From Pseudarthrobacter oxydans (GTDB taxonomy: Bacteria > Actinomycetota > Actinomycetes > Actinomycetales > Micrococcaceae), in the NCBI RefSeq assembly GCF_013314975.1, contig NZ_JABTYH010000020.1:1-64000 (forward strand): a stretch of 64,000 nt of DNA, read 5' to 3'. Position numbers and translations under genes: made by a program. The notes beneath the pieces were generated by a model. The model was given only the letters and a program-made list of their open reading frames with translations, searched no databases and was not told where the DNA came from. Every line of letters begins with the position of its first letter. The first letter of the stretch is position 1. This document shows positions 1 to 8,103 of the stretch, in pieces.

Positions 1-382
1 CAACCTGACACAGACGGCCTTGTTGGGCCCCAGAAATAAGGGAATTCAATCCGAGTCCACTGAGAGGCTGGGTTCCACCGCCGCCCACACCCAGGGACAA
101 TTCTCATGGGTTTCCACCGCTACTGCTGCTCCGGGAGCTAATCCAGGGGCTCCCAATATTCAATTCAGCCGTGGATAACCCAAATTGACCCCAACTGTGG
201 ACGGAACAAAGTCATCAGCGCAGCTTGTCCGAGCCTCGCCGGGTTGACGGAATATCCATTATCGGCGTTTTTGGAGAGCGCAGGAGTAAAAGTGGCTGTG
301 AGAAGCTCCAGACTTTTCTTTTTCCTGCCGTCCCCTAAGCAGCGCCCGCAACGCCTAGATGTGAACGTGTTTGAATTAGGTC
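1..382. other. no recognisable gene
   Basis: I see no convincing gene in this stretch. Short open frames exist on both strands but show no family motif and no good ribosome binding site. The last part must hold the promoter of the downstream sugar kinase, but I cannot pick out clear -35 and -10 boxes. Confidence 0.4.
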
Positions 383-1237
383 ATGCTTGTTTTGCCCACG
401 GTCGTTGTTTGCGGCCCTGCCTCGTGGAATCACCTCATCCTCCTTGACGAACTCCCCGCGCCTGTCCCGCACATGCAGTTCGCACGACGCTCCTGGCAAA
501 CGATCGGGGGCACCTCCGCGGGCAAGGCTCTGCATCTTGCGGATCTCGGCGTCGGAGTGCGCTTGTGCTCTCCTCTTGGGTCTGACGACGATGGCGGACG
601 GGTCCGCCGTGCCCTCACCACCGCTGGTGTTACCCTCGAAGCCATTGCGTCTGAACGGACCGAGCGCCACGTTAATCTCATGACCGATGACGGCCGCCGG
701 ATATCCATCTATGTTTCCGTGCCTTCCACACCCTCCGGGCATGAACTCGAGGCTGCCGGCGCCCTGGTGGCGGCAGCGGATCTCGCGGTGATCGATCTGA
801 GCGAGCTTGGCGCGCTGCTGCTGGAACGCGAAGAGATCCGTCAGACGCCGCTGTGGGTGGACCTCCACGACTACGACGGGTCTTCGACGTTCCATGAGCC
901 ATTCCTGTCTGCGGCCGAGGTTGTGTTCATGAACGACGACAAGACCGACGATCCTTGGAAGCTCATGCGTTCCTGCCTTGAGCGGGGCCCTCGGCTGGCT
1001 GTCTGCACACGCGGGGCGCATGGTGCAGTCGCGCTGGAAAGTGACGGGACTCAGCATGAGGTAGCAGCAGTTCCTGCTCATGTGGTGGATACCAACGGCG
1101 CCGGCGACGCGTTCATGGCTGGCTTTCTGGCTGCGTCCCTTCGCGCCGCGTCAGTTGGCGACGCACTCAAGGCAGCAGCGATGCAGGCCAGCCTTGCGAT
1201 TGAGAGTGAACACCTTCATCCAGTACTCGCTCATTGA
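383..1237 (+). CDS. PfkB-family carbohydrate kinase
   Basis: This 284-residue protein is a cytoplasmic ATP-dependent sugar or nucleoside kinase of the ribokinase/PfkB family. The N-terminus (VVVCGPASWNHLILLDELP) has the usual first strand and substrate-facing loop. A GGTSAGKA segment near residue 42 corresponds to the glycine-rich sugar-binding motif. The C-terminal signature DTNGAGDAFMAGF starts at residue 236, with the catalytic aspartate at about 242. The length is normal for the family. The start has only a weak AGG upstream, so it is not certain. The gene stands alone at the edge of a decayed region. Its substrate cannot be named from sequence; nearby glucan genes make a hexose plausible, which is inference. 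Confidence 0.85.
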   Translation: MLVLPTVVVCGPASWNHLILLDELPAPVPHMQFARRSWQTIGGTSAGKALHLADLGVGVRLCSPLGSDDDGGRVRRALTTAGVTLEAIASERTERHVNLMTDDGRRISIYVSVPSTPSGHELEAAGALVAAADLAVIDLSELGALLLEREEIRQTPLWVDLHDYDGSSTFHEPFLSAAEVVFMNDDKTDDPWKLMRSCLERGPRLAVCTRGAHGAVALESDGTQHEVAAVPAHVVDTNGAGDAFMAGFLAASLRAASVGDALKAAAMQASLAIESEHLHPVLAH

Positions 1238-1250
1238 CTAAGCATTCGGC

Positions 1251-1293
1251 GGCTGAATAAGGAGCAGAAGGGGTGCCTGCTTCGTATTCAGCC
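1251..1293 (+). terminator. hairpin after the PfkB kinase
   Basis: GGCTGAATA at 1251-1259 pairs exactly with TATTCAGCC at 1285-1293, and further pairing is possible inside. It lies 14 bases after the kinase stop and probably ends its transcript. No strong T run follows. Confidence 0.45.
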
Positions 1294-1763
1294 AGGCTGC
1301 TGCTCCGCGCAATCGCATTGCGGTGCCGGCGCTCCAGGGCTGGTGGGGTGCCAGAAGTAGAGGAGTTTTCAACCCGAGTTGATCGCCGCTCTTTTCACCG
1401 GTGATCGTATGTAAATCTGGAAGTGGAATCGTCCCGTCACTTCGAGCATCGTTTTTTGAGGACGCAGGTGGTCAAGAAGTAGACGCGGCTTGTAAGGCCG
1501 CGCCGACGATGCCCGCTTCGTTTCTAAGCTTTGCCGGTGTTATCGGGGTTCGCAGCCTAAGGAGGGACAGGTATTCATCCGTCCTTCGGAGGATGCCGCG
1601 GCCGACGATGATCAGTTTGGGCGAGAATCGGACGCTGTGTAGCTCCCAGGTGAGGCTGTAGCGTTCTCGTGCGACGGCGGATGCTTTGATTTCGGCGTCG
1701 AAGCCGTCGATGGAAAGGTTGCCGAGCTCGGCATTGGGCACGAGCTTCCCGTAATAGCTCGTC
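1292..1763 (-). pseudogene. decayed second copy of the 3' part of ppgK
   Basis: This stretch is a diverged copy of about 3489-3990, covering the C-terminal third of the intact polyphosphate glucokinase gene (3669-4454) and its 3' flank. The open part is 1472-1741 on the minus strand and reads PNAELGNLSIDGFDAEIK, matching PNAELGHLSIDGFDAEIK in the intact protein. Relative to that protein it lacks the whole N-terminal sugar-kinase lobe. It carries an in-frame 33-base deletion after the codons for SVRF, and IIVGGGISERTDEY has become IIVGRGILRRTDEY. No start with a ribosome binding site is visible. Similarity stops near 1763 at AGCTTCCCGT. The following 200 bases up to 1959 hold no gene I can recognise. 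Confidence 0.8.
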
Positions 1764-1959
1764 GGACGCTGCTGATGAAAACCTTCAGGAGCCTATTGTG
1801 CTTGAGACCAGCGGACCTTGCTACGTTCAAGTATTACTCGTACACCCCCGGTCGGGCAGTCCACGAACTCCGGCACATAGTGGGCCACCCGCAGCCTGAG
1901 ACGCAGGGCTTTCAGTGACCTTTAGGGTCATTGTGAAGTGGTGATCAGGCTTTACCGCC

Positions 1960-2718
1960 TTACCATCCGAGTCGTCGGGCAACAGTAGCGTGCGCAGCAT
2001 GGGGAAACTGCTCCCATCGCGGAGCTAGGACTTCCTTTATGAGGGAGTGCAGTTGCTTTGCGCAATCCTCGGTTGGCCGGTCAATCGCAGCGCTGATGGC
2101 AGCGCCAATTTCGGGATGCGCAGTTTCAAATCGGCGTGTAGGGTCAAGCGGCTCCGAGCCCGCACTGTCCTCCAATAAATCGCGCAGCGCCCGTAGAAGA
2201 TGGTTGAGCGCCCAAGTTCGTACCATCTGGCCGCCGTTGATAATCTCTCCACGGCGGGCCCGCCCAACACCGATCAGCAGCTTCGTTAATGCGAGCAGGA
2301 CCTCATTGAGCGGGTCCGAGGGGGTAACGGGTACACCAGCGGCGTCTTCCACAAGTGTCTGCACGGGACCGTCATCAATCAGGGCAGAGTGATCCGGTGA
2401 GATTGCTATGCCCTGATACTCCTTCAGCTGCCCGACGGCAAACTCGAAAATGTGGCCGTCATCGAAAAGCACGCTGAAGCCCATCGACCCTTCACGCGCC
2501 AGCGAAACAACGCGTTCAGAATCTGGGATCCACGCCATGACATTGCGCACGCGAGCCACATCGTCCGGTTCGGTAATGACAAAGAAATCATGATCCGACC
2601 ACTCATCCCGGCGCGTCTCAAATGCGCTGGATCCAAGCATCAAGAGCCCGATTACTCCCTGCTGCTGCAGCGCATCATGAAGCGCTGTCGTACGACGAGT
2701 GAACTCATGGAGGGTCAT
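1960..2718 (-). CDS. nucleotidyltransferase-fold protein
   Basis: The 252-residue protein has the polymerase-beta-type nucleotidyltransferase signature: GSSAF at residues 29-33 followed by SDHDFF at 41-46, which supplies the GS and DxD metal-binding acids. A further acidic strand (FEFAVG) may give the third carboxylate. The C-terminal half is helical and rich in R and E, as in antibiotic-modifying adenylyltransferases and in MNT-type antitoxins. I cannot decide between an antibiotic O-nucleotidyltransferase and a housekeeping or toxin-antitoxin role. No HEPN partner lies next to it. The gene sits between two pseudogenes, and its start overlaps the end of the GH13 remnant, so it probably arrived by a separate insertion. 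Confidence 0.7.
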   Translation of the reverse strand: MTLHEFTRRTTALHDALQQQGVIGLLMLGSSAFETRRDEWSDHDFFVITEPDDVARVRNVMAWIPDSERVVSLAREGSMGFSVLFDDGHIFEFAVGQLKEYQGIAISPDHSALIDDGPVQTLVEDAAGVPVTPSDPLNEVLLALTKLLIGVGRARRGEIINGGQMVRTWALNHLLRALRDLLEDSAGSEPLDPTRRFETAHPEIGAAISAAIDRPTEDCAKQLHSLIKEVLAPRWEQFPHAAHATVARRLGW

Positions 2719-3224
2719 GGCTGATTCAAACGACTCGCCACGCGGGTCCAGGCGGGGCCGTGGAAGATAGAGGTCCAGTTGTTCGGAGGCAGCTCGCCAT
2801 CATCGCCCTTGCCGTCGGCGATGATGTACATCTCCCGCTCGGGCGAACCCGGACCGGCGGCGAGGGAATGCTGGAACGACGGGTGCTCGCTGGAGGAGTA
2901 ATTGGGGACGATGTCGGCGATCACCTTGATGCCGAGTTCGTGGGCGCGGGCGATTAGCTCGTCGGCGTCCCCGAGGGGGTCGAAGCGGGGGTCGACATCG
3001 GTGTATCGGAGACGTCGTAGCCGCCGTCGTTCTGCGGGGGAGGTGTAGAAGGGCGAGAGCCAGATGGCGTGGACGCCGAGCTCTGTGAGGTATCGCAGCC
3101 GGGAAGTGACGCCGGGCAGGTCGCCCATCCCGTCGCCGTTCGAGTCCGCGAAGGAACGCGGGTACACCTGGTAGACGACGGCATCGCGCCACCACTGGTC
3201 GTGCGTGTTGGTCAGAAGGTTCAT
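2715..3224 (-). pseudogene. truncated, frameshifted GH13 alpha-glucosidase
   Basis: Translation from ATG 3224, which has AGGGGAAG upstream, gives a typical oligo-1,6-glucosidase or alpha-glucosidase N-terminus: WWRDAVVYQVYPRSFADSNG, then LGVHAIWLSPFYTSP. The expected PQNDGGYDVSD follows, but in a different frame; the original frame returns at YTDVDPRF. This fits one extra C in a C run near 3045 and one base lost near 3010. The gene then runs to GPAWTRV and stops after about 170 residues, whereas the family has about 550-600. All three catalytic residues of the GH13 barrel would lie beyond the break. The product would be non-functional. Originally it would have fed glucose to the neighbouring glucokinase. 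Confidence 0.85.
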
Positions 3225-3382
3225 CGTGCTTCCCCTGTTGGCCTTTTGCTTGTTCCAGGATGTGCTGCATTGTTTGAGACGGCGGACTGACTCGTAGCGC
3301 GTGCATGTCCCCGCACCGGCTTCGGGCGTTGACCGGTGTCGTGAGCGCGTGGTTCGCCTGCAGATGCGCGTCTGCGCTGGGT

Positions 3383-3415
3383 CCTCCGGCTGCCTCGGGC
3401 AGAGGCAGCCGGAGG
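3383..3415 (-). terminator. 14-bp stem-loop
   Basis: CCTCCGGCTGCCTC (3383-3396) and GAGGCAGCCGGAGG (3402-3415) are perfect inverted arms with a five-base loop. On the minus strand it follows a stop codon at 3431-3433, so it looks like the native terminator of the lost gene whose tail is described next. Confidence 0.55.
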
Positions 3416-3430
3416 GGATCGAGGCCTTCA

Positions 3431-3570
3431 TCAGTCGACGGCGTCCACGTCGTCGATCTCGCGCCAGGCTCGGAGCAGCTCCGAGACGCCCAGGCCGCTT
3501 CTCCGCGCAATCGCATTGCGGTGCCGGCGCTCCAAGGCTGGTGGGGTGCCAGAAGTAGAGGAGTTTCAAA
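3431..3570 (-). pseudogene. C-terminal tail of an unidentified lost gene
   Basis: Reading the minus strand gives an open tail ending SELLRAWREIDDVDAVD-stop, followed at once by a terminator-like hairpin. Upstream, the frame enters the 3' flank shared by both ppgK copies and has no start. I do not recognise the family. It is most simply a remnant left when the surrounding genes were rearranged. Confidence 0.3.
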
Positions 3571-3990
3571 CCCGAGTTGATCGCCGCTCTTTTCACCGGT
3601 GATCGTTATGTAAATCTCGTAGTGGAATAGTCCCGTCACTTCGAGCATCGTGCTGAGGACGCAGGTGGTCAAGGAGTGGACGCGGCTTGTAGGGCAGCGC
3701 CGACGATGCCCGCCTCGTTTCTTAGCTTTGCCGGTGTTATCGGGGTTCGCAGCGTAAGGAGGGGCAGGTATTCATCCGTCCGTTCGGAGATGCCGCCGCC
3801 GACGATGATCAGTTCGGGCGAGAAGATGAATTCGAGTTCAGAGAAGTAGCGCTGCAATCGGACGCTGTATTGCTTCCAGGTCAGTCTGTCGCGTTCTCGT
3901 GCGACGGCGGATGCTTTGATTTCGGCGTCGAAGCCGTCGATGGAAAGGTGGCCGAGCTCGGCATTGGGCACAAGCTTCCCGTCATAGATC
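3489..3990. repeat. right copy of the ppgK-end duplication
   Basis: This is the counterpart of 1292-1763, in the same orientation, with similarity of roughly 85-90 percent judged by eye. It includes the 3' flank (shared run CTTTTCACCGGTGATCGT) and the coding end of intact ppgK. The two copies are about 2.2 kb apart and bracket the nucleotidyltransferase and the GH13 remnant. Confidence 0.8.
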
Positions 3991-4454
3991 AGTGCTGATC
4001 CGATCCCTGTTCCCAGGGTGATGACAAGGACGGTTCCATTTGTTCCTTCTCCGGCGCCGCATCTGGCTTCTGCGAGTCCTGCCGCATCGGCATCGTTGAT
4101 GACGGCCACTGGTCGGCGAAGGCGTTCCGTGAAGTAGGTGTTGATGTCGAAGTTGAGAAAGGCTTTGTCAACGTTCGCGGTTGATCGCGAAAATCCGTGC
4201 TGGACGATGCCTGGAAAAGTCACGCCTACAGTCGACGTGCGGTCCAGGTCTTCGTTTCCTGCGACAAGCTCATCGACGATCCGGGCGACAACGTCACCGA
4301 CGGTGTCGGGGTTAGCTGGCTGGGGCGTTGCGAGGCGTAGGCAGTTTCCCTTGACCTTGCCTTCTTCGAGGTCGACGATTCCGCCCTTGATGCCGGTACC
4401 GCCGATGTCAATGCCGATGGAAGGGCCCCTTGTTGCGGTGTTGCTGGCCGTCAT
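3669..4454 (-). CDS. ppgK: polyphosphate glucokinase (polyphosphate-glucose phosphotransferase)
   Basis: This cytoplasmic ROK-type kinase transfers phosphate from inorganic polyphosphate (and often ATP) to glucose, giving glucose 6-phosphate. The protein starts near GIDIGGTGIKGGIVD, the phosphate-binding motif, has VINDADAAGLAEA with the catalytic Asp, and TLGTGIGSALIYDGKLVPN, as in actinobacterial PPGK enzymes. I chose ATG 4454 (261 residues) because GAAAGAG lies just upstream; ATG 4469 in the same frame has no such site. The length is normal. It lies downstream of the amylase and pullulanase genes on the same strand but behind a terminator, so it is probably transcribed on its own. It would trap the glucose released by those enzymes. 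Confidence 0.93.
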   Translation of the reverse strand: MTASNTATRGPSIGIDIGGTGIKGGIVDLEEGKVKGNCLRLATPQPANPDTVGDVVARIVDELVAGNEDLDRTSTVGVTFPGIVQHGFSRSTANVDKAFLNFDINTYFTERLRRPVAVINDADAAGLAEARCGAGEGTNGTVLVITLGTGIGSALIYDGKLVPNAELGHLSIDGFDAEIKASAVARERDRLTWKQYSVRLQRYFSELEFIFSPELIIVGGGISERTDEYLPLLTLRTPITPAKLRNEAGIVGAALQAASTP

Positions 4455-4531
4455 GGTCCGCTCTTTCATTGGTTCGTGAGGTCAGCATCTCGCTGTCACG
4501 GCTTGGGTTCCCGCCGTATGCTGCTGTGGGG

Positions 4532-4570
4532 CATTTGTGGTCGTTCCGGGCCTCGGAACGACCACAAATG
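4532..4570 (-). terminator. 17-bp hairpin after the amylase gene
   Basis: CATTTGTGGTCGTTCCG (4532-4548) is perfectly complementary to 4554-4570, with a five-base loop. It lies between the amylase stop and the ppgK start. There is no T run, which is common for actinobacterial terminators. Confidence 0.7.
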
Positions 4571-4589
4571 CACGTTAGCTTTTTTGGAG

Positions 4590-7409
4590 TTAGCGCACCG
4601 TCATCAGGTGGCTGGCGGGGTCGTACCTGAAGGTGGCCGTGCCGCCGGCGTGGTTCAGCGCGATGTTGCTGCCGTTGGCGGCGCCGCCCAAGCCGTAGTT
4701 CTCACTCCAGGAGCCGTTGATCGCGGCCTTGAATTCATAGCTTCCCGCGGCCAGGTCCGGAATAACCAGCTTCCAGATGCCATCTGACGGGTCCAGCGTC
4801 AGCTGGGCCTGACTGCAGTCGGGCATCCAGTCGCCTGCGCACCCGAGTTCGGCGTTCAAGCTACCGGCCACGGATACGGCGGCCGGCTGCTGGCCCGCGG
4901 TCAGGGCGCTGATCATGTTGGTGGCGTGGTCGTAGAGGAACGTGACGGCGCCGCCTGCATGTTCGATCTGGACGTTCGTCCCGTTCGGCTGACCACCGGC
5001 ACCGTAGTTCTCATCCAGCGTCCCGTTGAGCGCTGCCTTGAACTCGTATGTGCCTGCTGGCAGGTTTGGTACGTTCAGCTGCCACAGCCGGTGGGCCGGC
5101 TCATAGCTCATAAGCGCCTGCTCGCACGAGGGCTGCCAGTCCTCCGTGCAGCCCAGTTCAGTGTTGAGGCTGCCGGCAACGCTGACGGTTGTGGGCTGGG
5201 CAGGCTCGCCGACGACACCGCTGCGCGGCTCGCTCGTTGACGTCTGCCCCTGGTTGTCCAGCACTACCGCGCGGTACTCCACCGAGGTCCCGGACTCGAT
5301 TGCGGACACTTCATGGAACACCTGATACGGGGCGTTGTCGTCCGTGCCGATTGCCTGCCACTCGCCCGCCCCGGTCCGGGCCTGGAAGGTGACTTCGTAG
5401 AACGAGTTACCGTCGACGTCGGCCGTCACCTTAAGGCGGTCAGCGTCACCAGATGCCATGACCGGCTTCGTAAGTGCGACGGCGGGCGCCGCCTTGGACT
5501 TTGCGAGCTTCCCCTTCGCTTCATACACCACGGCGGACAGCGGCGGGACTGTGACCGTGAGATTTGCCTGCGCGTCGGTCTTGACCTGAGTCGCAGCCTC
5601 ACCATAGACCAGCCCGAACGGCTGCTTCGTCTCGTATGTGGGGATTGCCGCGGTCTGAGCGGTTTCGCTGTTGTTCAGGGCCACGATGTATTCGCGCTGG
5701 TCCTTGGCATCGATCCTGGAGAAAGCATAGATCCCGGCGCCATCGGCGGCGTAGCGGTTCTGCTGGGCGCCGTCGCGGAGCGTGGGGTGCTTGGCGGTCA
5801 GTGCAGCGAGTTCGCTGATCTTCCGGTACAGGGGGTGCCCGGTGTCGAAGTTGTCGGTCGCGTGTGTGGAACCGGTGCCCAGAAGGTCATCGTCCAGGTA
5901 CTCCTGGACCTGGCTGGCGAACAGCGACTGCCGCGAGTCCTGGTCTCCGCCCGCGCCGGTAAAGCCTTGCTCGTCGCCGTAGTAGACGACTGGGTTTCCG
6001 CGTGAGAAGTACATCAGTTCGTGGGCAAGTTCGTCGCGTTCGACGAGTTCTGTGTCGGGGGCTCCGGCGTTGTCCTGGGCGATGAATGTGCCGATGCGGC
6101 CTATGTCGTGGTTGCCCAGGAAGGTGGGCAGTTGGTAGACGTTGGAATCGGCGTCGGTGTACCAGTCATCGCCGGAGAAGAAGTCGGCCAATCCGGTGGC
6201 CTTGCTGCTCTGTGAGGCGAAGCTGCGGGCCGCTCCTTGGAAGCCGAAGTCCAGGACTGCCTGCATGCGGTTCTTGGTGGTGAACTTGGACGTGACGCTC
6301 TTGGAGGTATCGAAGACTTCGCCGAACATGAAGAATTCGTCCTTGCCCTGTTCCTTGGCGTAGCTGAGCACCTGGGGCCCGAACTGCTGCCAGAACTCGT
6401 CATTGACGTGCTTCATGGTGTCGATGCGGAAGCCGTCGATTCCGAAGTCGCGGATCCATGTCTTGTAGATGTCCATCATCCCGTTGACGACGCGGGGGTT
6501 CTCCGTGAACAGGTCATCCAATCCGGAGAAGTCGCCGTAGAGGGCGTCCTCGCCGGCGAAGGTGGTGTTGCCTCGGTTGTGGTAGAGCGTGGGGTCATTG
6601 AGCCACGCTGGAACTTTGACGTCCTGCTCGGCGGCCGGGGTCACTGGCGTGTACGGGAAAGACGTTGCGGCATCCAGCGCGGGGAAGTCCTGGGTGCCGG
6701 CGTAGTCTTGGTCGTCGAACGCCTCGCCGGTGGCGGTGCGGTAGGGCTCGGTCTCCTTGGAAATGTAGGGAGCGGACGATGCTTCCTGATACTGGATGAC
6801 ATCGGCGGTGTGGTTAGTGATGATGTCGAAGTAGACCTTCATGCCGCGGGCATGGGCAGCGTCGATGAGCGCCTTCAACTCGGCGTTGGTGCCCATGTGC
6901 GGATCAATCTGGGTGAAGTCGGTGACCCAGTAACCGTGGTAGCCCGCCGAGCTGTTCTCCAGCTGCCCGCCGCCCTGGACGGCCTTGTTCTTGAAGCTAG
7001 GCGTAAGCCACACGGCGTTGGTTCCCAGGCCCTGGATGTAGTCCAAACGGTCCTGCAGGCCCTTCAGGTCCCCACCGTTGAAGAACCCCTTGCGGGTGGG
7101 ATCGTAGCCGGACACCATCGGATCGGAACCCAGCCCTCCCTCGTCATTGGCTTTGCTTCCGTTGTTGAAGCGGTCGGGCATGACGAAGTAGAAGTTCTGA
7201 TCACTGACGCCGCCGCGGACCGAATGCTGGGCCGCCGGATCAGGAGCAGGCTTATTGGTGCTCACCGCTCCAGCACTGGCAGGCAGGACGGTGGACACCG
7301 TCACCACCGCTGTGGCGAGCACAACGGCAGCCGAGCGGCTGAGCGACTTCCGCCGGCTTGAGTTTCGGCTGGGGTGCGGAGTACCGGATTTATTGTTGTG
7401 GAGTAGCAA
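4590..7409 (-). CDS. secreted GH13 alpha-amylase-type enzyme with two X25-like modules
   Basis: The predicted product is an exported alpha-glucan hydrolase of about 939 residues. I chose TTG 7409 because AAAGG precedes it by seven bases and the protein then opens with a basic stretch, a hydrophobic core (SAAVVLATAVVTVSTVLPA) and ASAGA, a signal peptide. Starting at 7520 would add 37 residues before it. The GH13 barrel shows VYFDIITNH, DGFRIDTMKH (nucleophile Asp near 329), FMFGEVFD (acid/base Glu near 362) and FLGNHD (near 435). An Ig-like segment follows at about 660-735. Two similar C-terminal modules at about 738-828 and 845-939 begin VSVAGSLN.ELGC and contain AGxYEFKAAxNG; they match the X25 module of bacterial pullulanases and probably bind glucan. 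The exact product specificity cannot be read. Confidence 0.9.
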   Translation of the reverse strand: MLLHNNKSGTPHPSRNSSRRKSLSRSAAVVLATAVVTVSTVLPASAGAVSTNKPAPDPAAQHSVRGGVSDQNFYFVMPDRFNNGSKANDEGGLGSDPMVSGYDPTRKGFFNGGDLKGLQDRLDYIQGLGTNAVWLTPSFKNKAVQGGGQLENSSAGYHGYWVTDFTQIDPHMGTNAELKALIDAAHARGMKVYFDIITNHTADVIQYQEASSAPYISKETEPYRTATGEAFDDQDYAGTQDFPALDAATSFPYTPVTPAAEQDVKVPAWLNDPTLYHNRGNTTFAGEDALYGDFSGLDDLFTENPRVVNGMMDIYKTWIRDFGIDGFRIDTMKHVNDEFWQQFGPQVLSYAKEQGKDEFFMFGEVFDTSKSVTSKFTTKNRMQAVLDFGFQGAARSFASQSSKATGLADFFSGDDWYTDADSNVYQLPTFLGNHDIGRIGTFIAQDNAGAPDTELVERDELAHELMYFSRGNPVVYYGDEQGFTGAGGDQDSRQSLFASQVQEYLDDDLLGTGSTHATDNFDTGHPLYRKISELAALTAKHPTLRDGAQQNRYAADGAGIYAFSRIDAKDQREYIVALNNSETAQTAAIPTYETKQPFGLVYGEAATQVKTDAQANLTVTVPPLSAVVYEAKGKLAKSKAAPAVALTKPVMASGDADRLKVTADVDGNSFYEVTFQARTGAGEWQAIGTDDNAPYQVFHEVSAIESGTSVEYRAVVLDNQGQTSTSEPRSGVVGEPAQPTTVSVAGSLNTELGCTEDWQPSCEQALMSYEPAHRLWQLNVPNLPAGTYEFKAALNGTLDENYGAGGQPNGTNVQIEHAGGAVTFLYDHATNMISALTAGQQPAAVSVAGSLNAELGCAGDWMPDCSQAQLTLDPSDGIWKLVIPDLAAGSYEFKAAINGSWSENYGLGGAANGSNIALNHAGGTATFRYDPASHLMTVR

Positions 7410-8065
7410 GGTGGAACCTTTCGCTAAGCGACTCTGCTTTGGGGGCCAAGTCGCCGGCTGTGAGTGCTGGCGTAAATGGATGGGTCCTGCCGACCGGTGA
7501 GTGCTGGGCGCCCCACTCATTGATGGCTGTGCTTCTCCGGAGTTCAGAACCGGCGGTTGTATTGCGGAATTCGCTCAGCCGGGTTCCGTCAGTGTATGCA
7601 ACGCCTGCTAGCTAGCTGGGGTAGGAAGCAGCCGTCATTCCCGCAGCGTCTGGTGTGGGGTGTGGGTGTTCTATGGGCCGGTAGTGGCGGGCTGCCGGTT
7701 CCCAAAGCCTTTCCCACCGGGCGTCCTCGGTGTCGGAGGAGTTGTGTTCGTCTTTGCTGGTGTGATCTTGGTGCATCATATTTCCCTGTGGACTCGTCAG
7801 AATTGTTGGTGATGCGAGTGTGGCCGGTCATGTCTCGTCTTGTTCTCTTACCCAGCCATAAAGGACCTGGGCGGTGATTGCGACGGTGAAGTGTGCGGGC
7901 GAGTGCCTGGTGACCAGCGCCCCTCCGCTCCGTTCCCCTGCCGGCGCTCATGGCGGTGTCGATCGCTTCATTAAGCCGGACCTCCACGTCCCTCCCAGAG
8001 CAGGTCTCGGGCGGGAGACGGACAACCAGTTGCATGTGAGTGTTTCCCTTTCTCACTGCAGGGGG
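7410..8065. other. long gap between the amylase and pullulanase genes
   Basis: This stretch of 656 bases contains the leader and promoter of the amylase gene. A TACACT-like -10 box near 7600 on the minus strand is possible but weak. A minus-strand open frame at 7589-8068 can be translated, but its composition (many R, H, P and S) and lack of motif or good ribosome site argue against a gene. I find no copy of the palindrome seen before the pullulanase gene. Confidence 0.4.
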
Positions 8066-8100
8066 CACGGGGCCGGCAGAGTGGCTCTGCCGGCCCCGTG
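8066..8100 (-). terminator. 16-bp hairpin after the pullulanase gene
   Basis: CACGGGGCCGGCAGAG (8066-8081) pairs perfectly with 8085-8100 around a three-base loop, directly after the pullulanase stop at 8104. It probably separates pullulanase and amylase into two transcripts. Confidence 0.75.
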
Positions 8101-8103
8101 GGT

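Noticed and set aside
1764..1959. Possible transposase or integrase remnant (plus strand, VHELRHIVGH)
   Set aside because: The similarity to integrase motifs is a few residues only, with no further support in the flanking codons.
7589..8068. Minus-strand open frame of 159 codons between the amylase and pullulanase genes
   Set aside because: No ribosome site at good distance, no motif, composition rich in R, H and P, and it runs into the pullulanase terminator.
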